Assembly (NCBI RefSeq): GCF_013423955.1
Contig: NZ_JACCKX010000001.1
Coordinates: 3,286,001 to 3,350,000, forward strand
Source: Ottowia beijingensis
GTDB lineage: Bacteria; Pseudomonadota; Gammaproteobacteria; Burkholderiales; Burkholderiaceae_C
Direction: 5' to 3'
DNA: 64,000 nucleotides
This document shows, one piece after another, positions 1 through 11,332 of the stretch. The position numbers were made by a program, and so were the translations under genes. Positions within the stretch are counted from its first letter, which is position 1, and every line of letters begins with the position of its first letter. A model generated the notes under the pieces. The model was given only the letters and a program-made list of their open reading frames with translations. It was not told where the DNA came from and made no database searches.

Positions 1-378
1 CTGGCGCAGCTGCAGCCTGCGCGAGAAGCCGATTCGGCACCGGACTGGCTGGTCATTGCCGAACGCGGCCGCACCGTGCGCGTGCCGCTGGCCGAGGTGC
101 TGTACCTGAAGGCCGAGCTGAAGTACATCACCGTGCGCACCGCCGAGGCCAGCCACCTGCTGGACGGCAGCCTGAGCCAGCTGGAAGACAAATACCCCGA
201 GCGCTTTTTGCGCATCCACCGCAACGCGCTGGTGGCGCGCCACGCCATCCGCGCCCTGGTGCGGCACCACGACGCGGAAGAGGGCGAAGGCTGGGCGGTG
301 CGCCTGGCCGGCGTCGACGAGGTGCTGATGGTCTCGCGCCGCCAGGTGGCGGCGGTGCGCGAGGCGCTGGGCGAGTGA
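1..378 (+). CDS. LytTR-family response regulator, C-terminal part (AlgR-like)
   Basis: The gene is cut by the window start; the frame is open from base 1 to the TGA at 376-378. The visible 125 residues form a LytTR DNA-binding domain: a strand-rich core (LAEVLYLKAELKYITVRT), the conserved FLRIHRNALV segment and a C-terminal VSRRQVAAVREAL helix. Family members are two-component regulators with an N-terminal receiver domain, which would lie upstream of the window. Its place just before hemC matches the algR-hemC order of many gamma- and betaproteobacteria, hence the AlgR-like label. The internal GTG at 76 is not a convincing start because the domain begins before it. Confidence 0.85.
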   Translation: MAQLQPAREADSAPDWLVIAERGRTVRVPLAEVLYLKAELKYITVRTAEASHLLDGSLSQLEDKYPERFLRIHRNALVARHAIRALVRHHDAEEGEGWAVRLAGVDEVLMVSRRQVAAVREALGE

Positions 379-518
379 GGGTGTGCGGCTCGCGCGGCCG
401 GGCGGTGGGTGACGGCTGGCGGCGTGCTGGAGAGGCTTGTCGCCTGGCGGCGGTAACGATCGGGCTGCATGTGCGGCGCTCGCGCCTGCAGCGATAGCGC
501 GAATCGAGGGGAGGGTCA

Positions 519-581
519 ATATACTCCCTGCATGCCTATCCGATAGCGCCCGGTGGACGGGCGCTAGATTCATATACTCCC
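519..581. repeat. Family A palindromic repeat with 10-bp flanking direct repeats
   Basis: The core GATAGCGCCCGGTGGACGGG, running on into GCGCTAG, at 542-567 matches the intergenic family A repeat seen elsewhere in the window (ATAGC-N-GCGC...GGGCGCTAGAG). It is bracketed by identical ATATACTCCC copies at 519-528 and 572-581, which look like a target-site duplication. The 10-bp match could also be chance or an internal part of the element. Confidence 0.55.
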
Positions 582-650
582 CATATTCTCTTCTGAGCGG
601 CTGGGTGCCGGACTGCGCGATGAGGGCGCTCGGCCCACTTTGCACACACC

Positions 651-676
651 CCATCGCGGGCCAGCCCGCTCCCACA
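651..676. repeat. Single REP-like unit
   Basis: CATCGCGGGCCAGCCCGCTC followed by CCACAC is the same class as the paired REP at 21861-21939 (GTGGGAGCGGGCTTGCCCGC and its inverse). Only one half is present here. REP units of this sequence class are best known from Pseudomonas. Confidence 0.6.
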
Positions 677-807
677 CGGGGTGATCGCGCAGCCGCTGGC
701 AGATCGACGGCCCGGCCGCGCCGCATGGCCCGCCACCCACGACGCCGCACACGCCATGCGCCGCATGCGCTGCAGCCGCCGCCACGCATCCGCTAGCATC
801 CCAGCCC

Positions 808-1731
808 ATGTCTTCCCCGCAAATCACCATCGCCACCCGAGAGTCCCGCCTGGCCCTGTGGCAGGCCGAGCACGTCCAATCCCTGCTGCGGGCGCGCGGC
901 CACGCCGTGGCGCTGCTGGGCATGACCACGCGCGGCGACCAGATCCTGGACCGCACGCTCAGCAAGGTCGGCGGCAAGGGCCTGTTCGTGAAGGAGCTGG
1001 AAACCGCGCTGGAAGAAGGCCGCGCCGACATCGCCGTGCATTCGCTGAAGGACGTGCCGATGGAGCTGCCCGCCGGCTTTGAGCTGGCCTGCGTGATGGC
1101 GCGCGAAGACCCGCGCGATGCCTGGGTGTCGGCCGGCTGCGCCACGCTGGCCGACTTGCCGCCCGGCGCCGTGATCGGTACATCCAGCCTGCGGCGCACC
1201 GTGCTGCTGCGCGCGGCGCTCTCGAAAATGCAGCGCCTGGACGTGCGCATCGAGCCGCTGCGCGGCAACCTCGACACGCGCCTGCGCAAGCTGGACGAGG
1301 GCCAGTACGCCGGCATCGTGCTGGCGGCGGCGGGCCTCAAGCGCCTGGGCCTGGGCGACCGCATCCGCCACATCTTCAGCACCGACGAGATGCTGCCGGC
1401 GGCGGGGCAGGGCGCGCTGGGCATCGAAATCCGCGCCGGCCGCGCCGATCTGGCGGGCGCGCTGGCCCCGCTGGCCGACCAGACCACCTGGCTGGCCGTG
1501 GCCGCCGAGCGCGCCGTCAGCCGCGCCATGGGCGGCAGCTGCTCGATGCCGCTGGCCGCGCATGCCACGCTGGCCGATGGCGTGGTGCACCTGCGCGCCG
1601 CTTGGGGCGACCCGGAAGGCGCGCCGCGTCTGGTGACGGCCGAAGGCCGCGCCCCGGTGGCCGATCTGGCCGCCGCCGCAGCCCTGGGCGAGCGCGTGGC
1701 GGCCGAGCTGCGCGCCGGCGGCGCGCATTGA
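808..1731 (+). CDS. hemC: Porphobilinogen deaminase (hydroxymethylbilane synthase)
   Basis: This cytosolic enzyme joins four porphobilinogens into hydroxymethylbilane in haem synthesis. The 307-residue protein has the family landmarks: the N-terminal [12 protein letters not shown], the KGLFVKELE and HSLKDVP segments of the active site, [16 protein letters not shown], and the dipyrromethane-cofactor cysteine at about residue 245 in GGSCSMPL. The ATG at 808 gives the normal family N terminus. The frame is intact. hemD follows after five bases, so the two are probably co-transcribed. Confidence 0.97.
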   Translation: MSSPQITIATRESRLALWQAEHVQSLLRARGHAVALLGMTTRGDQILDRTLSKVGGKGLFVKELETALEEGRADIAVHSLKDVPMELPAGFELACVMAREDPRDAWVSAGCATLADLPPGAVIGTSSLRRTVLLRAALSKMQRLDVRIEPLRGNLDTRLRKLDEGQYAGIVLAAAGLKRLGLGDRIRHIFSTDEMLPAAGQGALGIEIRAGRADLAGALAPLADQTTWLAVAAERAVSRAMGGSCSMPLAAHATLADGVVHLRAAWGDPEGAPRLVTAEGRAPVADLAAAAALGERVAAELRAGGAH

Positions 1732-1736
1732 CCGCC

Positions 1737-2539
1737 ATGCCACCGCCCGTGCTGGTGACCCGCCCCGCGCGCGAGGCCGAACGCTGGGTCTTGCAGCTGG
1801 CCGGGCGCGGCATCGGCGCCGAAGCCTTCGCGCTCATCGACATCGTGCCCGAGCCCATGGCCGGCGACTTGGCGGACGCGCGCACGCGCCTGGGCGACTA
1901 CCACGCGGCCATGTTCGTCAGCGGCAATGCGGTGGATGGGTTCTTGCAGCCAAATCAGGCTCTGGCGCCCGTCCAGCAAGTGCTGGCAGCTATTGATACC
2001 AGAGCGTGGTCGCCCGGCCCGGGCACCACCGCCGCGCTGCTGCGCGCCGGCTGGCCGGCCGCGCGCATCGATGCGCCGGCCCATGATGCGCCGCAGTTCG
2101 ACTCCGAATCGCTGTGGGCGCGCGTGGCGCCGCAGGCCGGGCCGGCACGCGCGTGCTCATCGTGCGCGGTGGCGGCGCCGATGGCGTGGCGGCCGGGCGC
2201 GACTGGCTGGTGGCGCAGCTGGTGGGGGCCGGTGCGCAGGTTGACCAGGTGGCCGCCTACCGCCGCCTGCCGCCCCAGCTGAGTGCCGCGCAGCAGGCGC
2301 GCGCCCGCGCGGCGGCGGCCGACGGCGCGCTGTGGCTGTTCAGCAGTTCCGAGGCCATCACCAACCTGTGCCAGTGCCTGCCCGGCACCGACTGGTCGGC
2401 CGCGCGCGCACTGGTCACGCACCCGCGCATCGGCGATGCCGCGCGGGCGGCCGGTTTTGGCGCCGTGCACGACACCCGGCCCACGCTGGAGGCGGTGGCC
2501 GCGTCGATAGAATCCTTGAACCTGGGCAACAGCAGTTGA
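1737..2539 (+). CDS. hemD: Uroporphyrinogen-III synthase, frameshifted in this sequence
   Basis: The enzyme closes hydroxymethylbilane to uroporphyrinogen III with inversion of ring D. The start ATG at 1737 gives MPPPVLVTRPAREAERW; later landmarks are FVSGNAVDGF, VLIVRGGGADG, ALWLFSSSEAITNL and LVTHPRIGDAA. The first part reads in one frame and the part from about 2146 in the -1 frame. Adding one G to the GG at 2144-2145 restores an unbroken protein of about 267 residues, normal for the family, so a base was probably dropped. A family A repeat in reverse orientation (1951-2000) is translated in frame as QALAPVQQVLAAIDT, an oddity for this locus. Confidence 0.88.
1951..2000 (-). repeat. Family A repeat inside the hemD coding region
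   Basis: Read on the minus strand this gives GGTATCAATAGCTGCCAGCA, then CTTGCTGGACGGGCGCCAGA and GCCTGATTTG, which matches the intergenic family A consensus along most of its length. It stays in frame with hemD, so the element has become about 17 residues of protein. Confidence 0.75.
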
Positions 2540-2758
2540 CCGCCTGCGCTCTTCAACACAGCCTCATGAACATTGACCTCTCCTGCTTCGATGGCGTTCA
2601 TCTGGGGAGTGAGCGCGCTACGCACCCGATCGCACCGCCCTGGCCGCGCCATGCGGCGTTGCTCGTCTTGACAGGCACGCGCCTGTGCCGTCCTCGCGTC
2701 TTGCGTGGCACCCCGGCGCGCTGCGCTCGGGCGCGTCCAACGGCCGTTGCCAGCTTGC

Positions 2759-3899
2759 ATGACCGCCGAGCCGACCCCCGCCTTGCCGCCCGCGCCGGCT
2801 GCACCGCCGGCCTTGCCGGCGCCGGAGGCGGCCCCATCCCCTTCCGTACCGCCGGTAGCACCGGCTCGCGCCCAGCCTGCGGCGCGTGGTGCGCGTGCGT
2901 GGCGTGCAGCCCGGCCTGGTGGCCGCCTGGCTGCTGGCGGCGGTGGGCCTCACGGTGAGCGTGCTGCTGTGGCAGAAGGTGGCCGGCATGCAGGAGCAGC
3001 TGGCACGCCAGAGTGCCGAAACGGGCAACCAGTCGGTCGAGGCGCGCACGCTGGCGCGCCAGGCCGAGGAATCCACGCGCGAGATGACCGGCAAGGTGGC
3101 CGCGCTGGAAACCAAGGTGGCCGACATGGTGGCCTACCGCGCGCAGCTCGACACCCTGGTGCAAAGCGTGGCGCGTGCGCGCGACGAGAACCTGGCGGTG
3201 GAGCTGGAAGCCGCCGTGCGCGTGGCGCAGGACCAGGCGCAGCTGACCGGCAGCGTCGAGCCCCTGCTGGCAGCGCTGCGCACCGCCGAGCGGCGCCTGG
3301 CGCGCTCCAGCGACCCGCGGCTGTCGCCGGTGGTGCGCACCGTCGCGCGCGACCTGGAGCGCGTGAAGGCCGCCAGCATCCCCGACACCGCCGGCCTGCT
3401 GTCGCGCATCGACCAGCTGCTGCGCCAGGTTGACGACCTGCCCGCCGCCAACGACGTGGGCCGCGCCAGCATGGGCAACGGCGGCCTGCGCGGCGCGCCG
3501 GCGCCGGCCCCCGAAAGCTGGTGGGCCCGCCTGTGGCACAACGTGCAGACCGAGGCCCAGGGCCTGCTGCGCGTGAGCCGTGTCGAGCGGCCCGAGGCCA
3601 GCATGATGGCGCCCGAGCAGGTGTTCTTCGTGCGCGAGAACCTCAAGCTGCGCCTGCAAGGCGCGCGCCTGGCCATCCTGGCGCGGCAGTACGAGGCGGC
3701 ACGCAGCGACCTTGCGGCGGCGTCCGCCTCGCTCGGCACCTGGTTCGACCCGGCCTCGCGCCGCACCCAGGGCGCCGCCACGCTGCTGCAGCAGATCCAG
3801 GCCAGCACCAAATCGGCCGACCTGCCGCGCGTGGACGACACCCTGGTGGCCCTGGGCAACGCCGTGGCCGCCACCAACGCCACCGCCGGCGAGCGCTGA
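2759..3899 (+). CDS. hemX: HemX-like membrane protein (uroporphyrinogen-III C-methyltransferase family), probable frameshift near the N terminus
   Basis: HemX sits between hemD and hemY in many proteobacteria; despite the family name its role is unclear. The clear part (from 2886) has one membrane helix (GLVAAWLLAAVGLTVSVLLW), then a long helical region predicted as coiled coil and a C-terminal domain with WWARLWHNVQTE and FFVRENLKLRLQGARLAILA. Before the helix, the frame from the ATG at 2759 encodes a proline/alanine-rich tail typical of HemX, but it is offset. A small indel in the GC-repetitive bases about 2880-2905 would join them (about 380 residues). Alternatively the GTG at 2886 is the start (337 residues). 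Confidence 0.75.
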
Positions 3900-3903
3900 A
3901 GCG

Positions 3904-5192
3904 ATGCGCGCCGCCCTGTGGCTCATGGGTCTGTTCGCGGCAGCGGTGGCGCTGGCGTTGTTCACGGGCGACAACGACGGCACCGTCACCATCTTCTGGC
4001 CGCCGCACCGGGTGGACCTGTCGGTCAACCTGGTGCTGCTGCTGCTGGTCGGCCTGTTCGTGCTGCTGCACCTGGCGCTGCGCGCGCTGACGGCGGCGCT
4101 GGAGCTGCCGCGCCAGGCCCGCCGCTGGCGCGCCCAGCAGCGCGAACGCGCCACGCACACCGCGCTGCTGGACGCCATGACGCAATATGCCGCCGGGCGC
4201 TTTCTGCGCGCGCGCAAGGCGGCCGAGGGTGCGCTGGCGCGCGAGCAGGCGCTGGTGGAGGCGGGCGATGCGCCGCCGCACGCCACGGCCCTGCGCACCC
4301 TGGCGCACGTGACGGCGGCCGAAAGCGCCCATGCCCTGCAGGACCACGCCACGCGCGACACGCACCTGGACCAGGCGCTGAAGACCGCCGCCCGCCCGGG
4401 CACCGCCGCAGAACTGCGCGAAGGCGTGCTGCTGCGCGCTGCCCGCTGGTCGCTCAACGACCGCGACCCGGCCGGCGCCCTGGCCCGGCTGGAAGAGCTG
4501 CCCACCGGCGCCCAGCGCCGCACCGCCGCGCTGCGCATCAAGCTCAAGGCGGCGCGCCAGCACGGCCGCATCGCCGACGCCATGGACACCGCGCGCCTGC
4601 TGGCCAAGCACCGCGCCTTCTCGCCCGAGGCCGCGCGCAGCCTGGTGCGCAGCCTGTCGGCCGAGCTGATCGGTCAGGCGCACGATCCGGGCCAGTTGCA
4701 GGCGGTGTGGGACACGCTCGACCCCGCCGAGCGCCGCACGCCCGAGTTGGCCCTGCGCGCCGCCCAGCGCCTGCTGGCCCTGGGGGCGACCATGCGGTGG
4801 CGCGCCAGTGGCTGCACCCGGTGTGGGACGAGATGCTGGCGCTGCCCGAATCCTTCTCCAGCGCCCAGCGTGTGCGGCTGGCACGCGTGCTGGAGGCGGG
4901 CATGCTCACCACCGGCGAGGCGTCCGACCAGGAGTGGCTGGCCCGCATCGAATCCGCCGCGCAGGCCAACCCGCGCGATCCGACCCTGCAGTACCTGGCC
5001 GGCATGGCCTGCCTGCACCGCGGCCTGTGGGGCCGGGCGCAGATGCTGCTGGCGCAGGCGGCGCGCTCGCTGCAGGACGACGGCCTGCGTCGCCACGCCT
5101 GGCGCGCGCTGGCGCAGCTGGCCGAACAGCGGGGCGACGAAGCCGCTGCCGCGCAGGCCTGGAAGCGCGCGGCCGACGCCGGGGCCGGGTAG
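3904..5192 (+). CDS. hemY: HemY N-terminal domain/TPR protein, frameshifted
   Basis: This is the proteobacterial HemY of the hemCDXY cluster, an inner-membrane TPR protein unrelated to protoporphyrinogen oxidase. It begins four bases after hemX with two close hydrophobic segments (MRAALWLMGLFAAAVALALF and LVLLLLVGLFVLLHLAL), followed by TPR-like helices. The frame breaks at the G5 run 4785-4789: one more G turns LLALGATMRW into LLALGGDHAVARQWLHPVWD and continues to the stop at 5192, giving about 429 residues, close to the usual length. I infer a missing base. Confidence 0.88.
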
Positions 5193-5220
5193 CCGCCCCT
5201 GTGCGCCGCGGCGGCGCGGG

Positions 5221-6159
5221 TCAGGGCGCCGCGTTCTCGGGCACGGGGCTGAATTCCGCCGCCAGGAATCGTTCTCCCCGTTCGAGCATGAAGTAGCGGA
5301 ACGCCTCGGCCGCCGGCGACAGCAGCTTGGACAGCGTGTGCACGCAGTTCCAGGCCCGCACCACCGGCGCGCCCCGCACGTCCAGCACCGCGATCAGGCC
5401 GTGGCGCTGCTCCAGGCCGATGGTGTGCAGCGACAGGAACGACAGGCCCATGCCGGCCATCACCGCCTGCTTGATGGTTTCGTTGCTGGACATCTCCATG
5501 GCGGTGCTCACCGTCACGTGCTGCGCTTCCAGGAACTGCTCGAGCGCGGCGCGTGTGCCGGAGCCGCTTTCGCGCATCAGAAAGGGCTGATCGCCCAGCT
5601 GCCCCGGCAGCACCGTGCCCGCGTGCACCAGTGCATGCCCCGGCGGCGCCACGAACACGTGCGGGTGCGCGGCGAAGGGCTCGGCGCGCGTGGCCAGCTC
5701 CTTGGGCGGGCGGCCCATGATGGCAATGTCCACCTCGCCGGCGTGCAGCAGCGCCACCAGCTGCTCGCGGTTGCCCACGGCCAGGCGGATGTCCACGCCG
5801 GGGTGCTCTTCACGAAAGCGCGCCAGCAGCTTGGGCAGGAAGTACTTGGCCGTGCTCACCATGCCGATCACCAGTTGCCCCAGCTCCACGCCCTTCAGCC
5901 GCGCGGCGGCATCCTCGGCGTCCTTCAGCGTGGCCAGCATGCGGCGCGCGTAGACCAGCATGTATTCGCCCGCCGTGGTCAGCGCCACCTGGCGGCCCGA
6001 GCGGTCGAATAGCGGCAGGCCGACATGGGCTTCCAGCTCCTTGACCTGCATCGTCACCGCGGGCGGGGTGAGGTGCAGCGCCTCGGCCGCGCGGGCAAAG
6101 CTGAGGTGGCGGGCGACCTCGCTGAACACCCGCAGCTGGCGAAAGGTGGCGTTCCTCAT
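5221..6159 (-). CDS. cbbR: LysR-type regulator of the Calvin cycle operon
   Basis: The 312-residue protein has the N-terminal winged helix-turn-helix of LysR regulators (FSEVARHLSFARAAEALHLT and PAVTMQVKELE) and the substrate-binding domain with FLMRESGSGTRAALEQF typical of CbbR. It is transcribed away from cbbL across a 110-bp spacer, the standard arrangement. By family knowledge it activates the cbb operon in response to metabolites such as phosphoenolpyruvate or RuBP and represses itself. The frame is intact. Confidence 0.93.
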   Translation of the reverse strand: MRNATFRQLRVFSEVARHLSFARAAEALHLTPPAVTMQVKELEAHVGLPLFDRSGRQVALTTAGEYMLVYARRMLATLKDAEDAAARLKGVELGQLVIGMVSTAKYFLPKLLARFREEHPGVDIRLAVGNREQLVALLHAGEVDIAIMGRPPKELATRAEPFAAHPHVFVAPPGHALVHAGTVLPGQLGDQPFLMRESGSGTRAALEQFLEAQHVTVSTAMEMSSNETIKQAVMAGMGLSFLSLHTIGLEQRHGLIAVLDVRGAPVVRAWNCVHTLSKLLSPAAEAFRYFMLERGERFLAAEFSPVPENAAP

Positions 6160-6177
6160 TCAGTGATTTCTGAACCC

Positions 6178-7736
<1,559 letters not shown>

Positions 7737-7751
7737 CCCCAAACCCCAACA

Positions 7752-7884
7752 GCCGGACGCAGAGGACGCAGAGGTTTCGCAGAGGACGCAGAAGAAACAC
7801 AGAAATTCTTTGCTGGTGTCTACGGTTGCATTCCATTGAATCTTCTGCGCCTTCTGCGAAACCTCTGCGTCCTCTGCGTACGGA
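7752..7884. repeat. Family B long hairpin repeat between cbbL and cbbS
   Basis: The left arm (from 7752: GCCGGACGCAGAGGACGCAG, then AGGTTTCGCAGAGGACGCAG) pairs with the right arm ending at about 7884 (TTCTGCGAAACCTCTGCGTC then CTCTGCGTACGG), around a non-pairing loop of about 45 nt. It has the same terminal sequence as the elements at 12231, 21741 and 49529. In RNA it would form a strong stem between the two RuBisCO subunit genes. Confidence 0.85.
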
Positions 7885-7924
7885 CTTCTGACCCTTTTCT
7901 CCGAGCCCCAAAGGAGCGCCCATC

Positions 7925-8359
7925 ATGATGACCAACCCCACCGGCCGCCTCACGCAAGGCCAGTTCAGCTTCCTGCCCGACCTGACCGACGCCGAGATTA
8001 CGGCGCAGATCGAATACGGTCTGAACAAGGGTTATGCCTGGAGCGTGGAATACACCGACGACCCGCACCCGCGCAACACCTACTGGGAGATGTTCGGCAT
8101 GCCCATGTTCGACCTGAAGGACGCCGCCGGCGTGCTGGGCGAGCTGAAGGACTGCCGCAAGGCCTTCCCCAACCACTACATCCGCCTGATGGCCTTCGAC
8201 TCGACGCGCGGCGTGGAAAGCATCGCCATGAGCTTCATCGTCAACCGGCCGAAGAAGGAACCCGGCTTCGGCCTGGTGCGCCAGGAGGTGCAGGGCCGTT
8301 CGATGCGCTACACGGTGCACAGCTACGCCACCGACAAGCCCGAGGCCGAGCGCTACTGA
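7925..8359 (+). CDS. cbbS: RuBisCO small subunit, form IC
   Basis: The 144-residue protein begins [18 protein letters not shown], contains [23 protein letters not shown] and has the C-terminal extension ([20 protein letters not shown] to the end) that forms a beta hairpin in red-type enzymes. It assembles as S8 with CbbL. The spacer from cbbL is 188 bp, unusually long for an L-S pair because a family B repeat lies in it. Two adjacent ATGs (7925, 7928) could each serve as start. Frame intact. Confidence 0.97.
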   Translation: MMTNPTGRLTQGQFSFLPDLTDAEITAQIEYGLNKGYAWSVEYTDDPHPRNTYWEMFGMPMFDLKDAAGVLGELKDCRKAFPNHYIRLMAFDSTRGVESIAMSFIVNRPKKEPGFGLVRQEVQGRSMRYTVHSYATDKPEAERY

Positions 8360-8370
8360 GCGTTCTGGCC

Positions 8371-8395
8371 CCCTCTCCCCGGGCAGGGGAGAGGG
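8371..8395. repeat. Perfect hairpin between cbbS and cbbX
   Basis: CCCTCTCCCC (8371-8380), loop GGGCA, GGGGAGAGGG (8386-8395) forms a perfect 10-bp stem 12 bases after the cbbS stop. There is no T run, so it is more likely an RNA-stability or attenuation element, or a dispersed palindrome, than an intrinsic terminator. Confidence 0.7.
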
Positions 8396-8435
8396 CGTTC
8401 CGATCCCACGTTTGAACCTCGGCACGGACTCGACC

Positions 8436-9395
8436 ATGAACGCACCGCTGTACCGCATCCCCGGCGTGGCCGCGCCAGCCGACGTGCCGGCGCCATCGGC
8501 GGTGGCCGAGGCCGTCGCCCGAGCACGCACGGTGGGCGAGGTGCTGGCTCAGTCGCAGGTCGAGGACGTGCTGGCCGAACTGGACCGCGACCTGGTCGGC
8601 CTGGCGCCGGTAAAGGCACGCATCCGCGACATCGCCGCGCTGCTGGTGATCGACAAGCTGCGTGGCAACCTGGGGCTCACCTCGCAGGCGCCGCCGCTGC
8701 ACATGTCGTTCACCGGGAACCCCGGCACCGGCAAGACCACGGTGGCCATGCGCATGGCCACCATCCTGCACCGCCTGGGCTATGTGCGCAAAGGGCATCT
8801 GGTGGCGGTCACGCGCGACGACCTGGTGGGCCAGTACATCGGCCACACCGCGCCCAAGACCAAGGAAGTGCTGAAGAAGGCGATGGGCGGCGTGCTGTTC
8901 ATCGACGAGGCCTACTACCTGTACCGCCCCGAGAACGAGCGCGACTACGGGCAGGAGGCGATCGAGATCCTGCTGCAGGTGATGGAGAACCAGCGCGACG
9001 ACCTGGTGGTGATCCTGGCCGGCTACAAGGACCGCATGGACACCTTCTTCCAGTCCAACCCCGGCATGAGCAGCCGCATCGCGCACCATCTGGACTTCCC
9101 CGACTACAGCGCGGGCGAGTTGATGCAGATCGCGCAGCAGATGCTGGGCGCGCAGAACTACCGCTTCGGCGATGGCGCGCAGGACGCGTTTGCCCGCTAC
9201 CTGGATCGCCGCATCGCCCAGCCGCATTTCGCCAACGCGCGCAGCGTGCGCAACGCGCTGGATCGCGCGCGCCTGCGCCAGGCCAGCCGCCTGTTCGCCG
9301 ACCGCGACCGGCAACTCACGGCCGACGACCTGAGCACCCTCGCGGCCGAGGACATCCTGGCCAGCCGCGTGTTCACGCAAGAGGCCAAGCCATGA
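8436..9395 (+). CDS. cbbX: Red-type RuBisCO activase, AAA+ protein
   Basis: CbbX is a hexameric AAA+ motor that threads the CbbL C terminus to release inhibitory sugar phosphates. The 319-residue protein shows Walker [10 protein letters not shown] (about residue 94), the pore-loop segment [18 protein letters not shown], Walker [13 protein letters not shown] and the sensor/arginine-finger region. The ATG at 8436 gives [10 protein letters not shown]; an upstream in-frame start at 8412 is less likely. The stop overlaps the cbbY start (ATGA at 9392), showing translational coupling. Confidence 0.97.
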   Translation: MNAPLYRIPGVAAPADVPAPSAVAEAVARARTVGEVLAQSQVEDVLAELDRDLVGLAPVKARIRDIAALLVIDKLRGNLGLTSQAPPLHMSFTGNPGTGKTTVAMRMATILHRLGYVRKGHLVAVTRDDLVGQYIGHTAPKTKEVLKKAMGGVLFIDEAYYLYRPENERDYGQEAIEILLQVMENQRDDLVVILAGYKDRMDTFFQSNPGMSSRIAHHLDFPDYSAGELMQIAQQMLGAQNYRFGDGAQDAFARYLDRRIAQPHFANARSVRNALDRARLRQASRLFADRDRQLTADDLSTLAAEDILASRVFTQEAKP

Positions 9396-10114
9396 CCCTT
9401 CAAGCCCTGATCTTCGACGTCGACGGCACGCTGGCCGACACCGAGCTGGCCCATCTGGCCGCCTTCAACCAGGCCTTCGCCCAGGAGGGCATCGGCTGGC
9501 AATGGGACGTGCCGCTCTATACCCAGCTTCTGGAAGTCTCCGGCGGCAAGGAGCGCATGCTGCACTATTGGAAGCAGGTGAGGCCCGACGTGACCGACCT
9601 CGGCAACCGCGTGCAGGCCACGATCGCGCGCCTGCACGAACTCAAGACCGCTGCCTATGAGCAAGCGGTGCGCGACGGCGCCGTGCAGCTGCGCCCCGGC
9701 GTGCTGGCGCTGATCGAGGCCGCGCACGCCGAAGGCCTGCGCCTGGCCATTGCCACCACCACCTCGGCGGTCAACATCGTCGCGCTGCTGCGGCGCGCCA
9801 TCGGGCCGGACTGGCAGCGGTTCTTCACCGTGGTCGAGGATGCGTCGACGGCGCCGCGCAAGAAGCCCGACCCCATGGTCTACCAGCAGACGCTGGCGCG
9901 CCTGGCTGTGCCGGCCGCCGCCTGCCTGGCCTTCGAGGACTCGGCCAACGGCCTGATGGCCGCGCGCACCGCCAAGCTGGCCACCATCGTCACGCCGAAC
10001 GACTTCACCGCCCACCACGACTTCACCGGCGCATTGCGCGTGCTGCCCGATCTGGCTGGCGTCAGCGTCGCCCAGCTGCGCGAATGGCACGCGCAGAGCA
10101 CGCCACAGCCATGA
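9392..10114 (+). CDS. cbbY: HAD phosphatase CbbY (xylulose-1,5-bisphosphate phosphatase family)
   Basis: CbbY removes xylulose 1,5-bisphosphate, a misfire product and inhibitor of red-type RuBisCO. The 240-residue protein has the HAD motifs: [10 protein letters not shown] near the N terminus, TTTSAV (motif II), [12 protein letters not shown] (motif III lysine) and [11 protein letters not shown] (motif IV). It overlaps cbbX by four bases. It differs from the second HAD gene of this operon (14478), which looks like a phosphoglycolate phosphatase. Confidence 0.93.
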   Translation: MTLQALIFDVDGTLADTELAHLAAFNQAFAQEGIGWQWDVPLYTQLLEVSGGKERMLHYWKQVRPDVTDLGNRVQATIARLHELKTAAYEQAVRDGAVQLRPGVLALIEAAHAEGLRLAIATTTSAVNIVALLRRAIGPDWQRFFTVVEDASTAPRKKPDPMVYQQTLARLAVPAAACLAFEDSANGLMAARTAKLATIVTPNDFTAHHDFTGALRVLPDLAGVSVAQLREWHAQSTPQP

Positions 10115-10138
10115 CCCGAGTACCCGAGGATTTCTTTC

Positions 10139-11248
10139 ATGGTCACGCCCCGCCGCTTCACCCTGACGCAATACCTGATCGAGCAGCGCCGCCGCTTTCC
10201 CGGCGCCAGCGGTGACTTCAACGCGCTGCTGCTCGACTTGGCGCTGGCCTGCAAGGCGATCGCGCGCTCGGTCGCCTTCGGCGAACTGGGCGGCGTGCTG
10301 GGCAACCCGGCGGCCGAGGTGTCGACCGCCGTCAACGTGCAGGGCGAGCAGCAGAAGAAGCTCGACGTTATCAGCAACGACTACTTCACCCAGATGACGG
10401 AGTGGGGCGGCCAGCTGGCCGGCATGGCGTCCGAAGAGATGGACGAGCCTTACCAGATCCCGGCCACGCTGCAGCGCGGCAAGTACCTGCTGGTGTTCGA
10501 CCCGCTGGATGGCTCCAGCAACATCGACGTCAACGTCACCGTGGGCAGCATCTTCAGCGTGCTGCGCGCGCCACAGGAGGTCATCGACTCGGGCCGCGAT
10601 GTGGTGGAGGCCGACTTCCTGCAGCCGGGCTGCCAGCAGCTGGCAGCCGGCTACGCGCTGTACGGCCCCACCACCATGCTGATCCTCACGGTGGGCAACG
10701 GCGTGGCCGGCTTCACGCTGGACCCGAACCTCGGCCAGTTCATGCTCACGCACCCCGACATCCGGGTGCCCGAGGACACGCAGGAGTTCGCCATCAACGC
10801 CTCCAACGCGCGCTTCTGGGAGGCGCCGGTCAAGCGCTACGTGGACGAATGCCTGGCCGGCAAGACCGGCCCGCGCGGCAAGGACTTCAACATGCGCTGG
10901 ATCGCCAGCATGGTGGCGGAGGCACACCGCATCCTGATGCGCGGCGGCATCTTCATGTACCCGCGCGACACCAAGGATCTGGCCAAGCCAGGACGCCTGC
11001 GCCTGCTGTACGAGGCGAATCCGGTCGGCTTCATCATGGAGCAGGCGGGGGCGCGCGTCTCCACCGGCCGCGAGCCATTGCTGAACGTGCAGCCCACGGC
11101 GCTGCACCAGCGCATCGGCCTGATCTTCGGCTCGAAGAACGAGGTCGAGCGCATCGAGCGCTACCACGCCGAACCTGCCAAGGCCGTCGACACGCACCAC
11201 CCGCTGTTCGGCGAGCGCAGCCTGTTCCGCGAGGAAGTGGCGCTTTGA
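10139..11248 (+). CDS. cbbF: Fructose-1,6-bisphosphatase class I
   Basis: The enzyme hydrolyses fructose 1,6-bisphosphate in the regeneration phase of the Calvin cycle. The 369-residue protein has the metal-binding motif [12 protein letters not shown] (residue 121 on), the [12 protein letters not shown] segment, and [11 protein letters not shown] and [17 protein letters not shown] of class I enzymes. The frame is intact. The stop TGA at 11246-11248 is immediately followed by, and shared with, the edge of a family A repeat. Confidence 0.97.
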   Translation: MVTPRRFTLTQYLIEQRRRFPGASGDFNALLLDLALACKAIARSVAFGELGGVLGNPAAEVSTAVNVQGEQQKKLDVISNDYFTQMTEWGGQLAGMASEEMDEPYQIPATLQRGKYLLVFDPLDGSSNIDVNVTVGSIFSVLRAPQEVIDSGRDVVEADFLQPGCQQLAAGYALYGPTTMLILTVGNGVAGFTLDPNLGQFMLTHPDIRVPEDTQEFAINASNARFWEAPVKRYVDECLAGKTGPRGKDFNMRWIASMVAEAHRILMRGGIFMYPRDTKDLAKPGRLRLLYEANPVGFIMEQAGARVSTGREPLLNVQPTALHQRIGLIFGSKNEVERIERYHAEPAKAVDTHHPLFGERSLFREEVAL

Positions 11249-11310
11249 TGCTTCTTTATTGATAGCTGGTTGCGCCCGTGGGACGGGTGCTAGAGCCCTG
11301 TTTGACTCTC
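11246..11310 (+). repeat. Family A repeat (short form) between cbbF and cbbP
   Basis: TGATGCTTCTTTATTGATAG leads into CTGGTTGCGCCCGTGGGACG and GGTGCTAGAGCC. The first 23 bases are identical to those at 51167-51189, where the repeat also supplies the stop codon of the preceding gene. The inner part (GCGCCCGTG/GGACGGGTGC) is an imperfect palindrome. Confidence 0.85.
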
Positions 11311-11332
11311 ATTTCACAGCCGGTCCACCACC

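Larger units (their letters stand above)
379..807. other. Intergenic region before hemC, holding repeats
   Basis: No gene is supported here. The stretch carries one family A repeat flanked by the direct repeat ATATACTCCC, and a single REP-like unit at 651-676. Any hemC promoter should lie here, but I could not pick a convincing -35/-10 pair. Confidence 0.6.
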
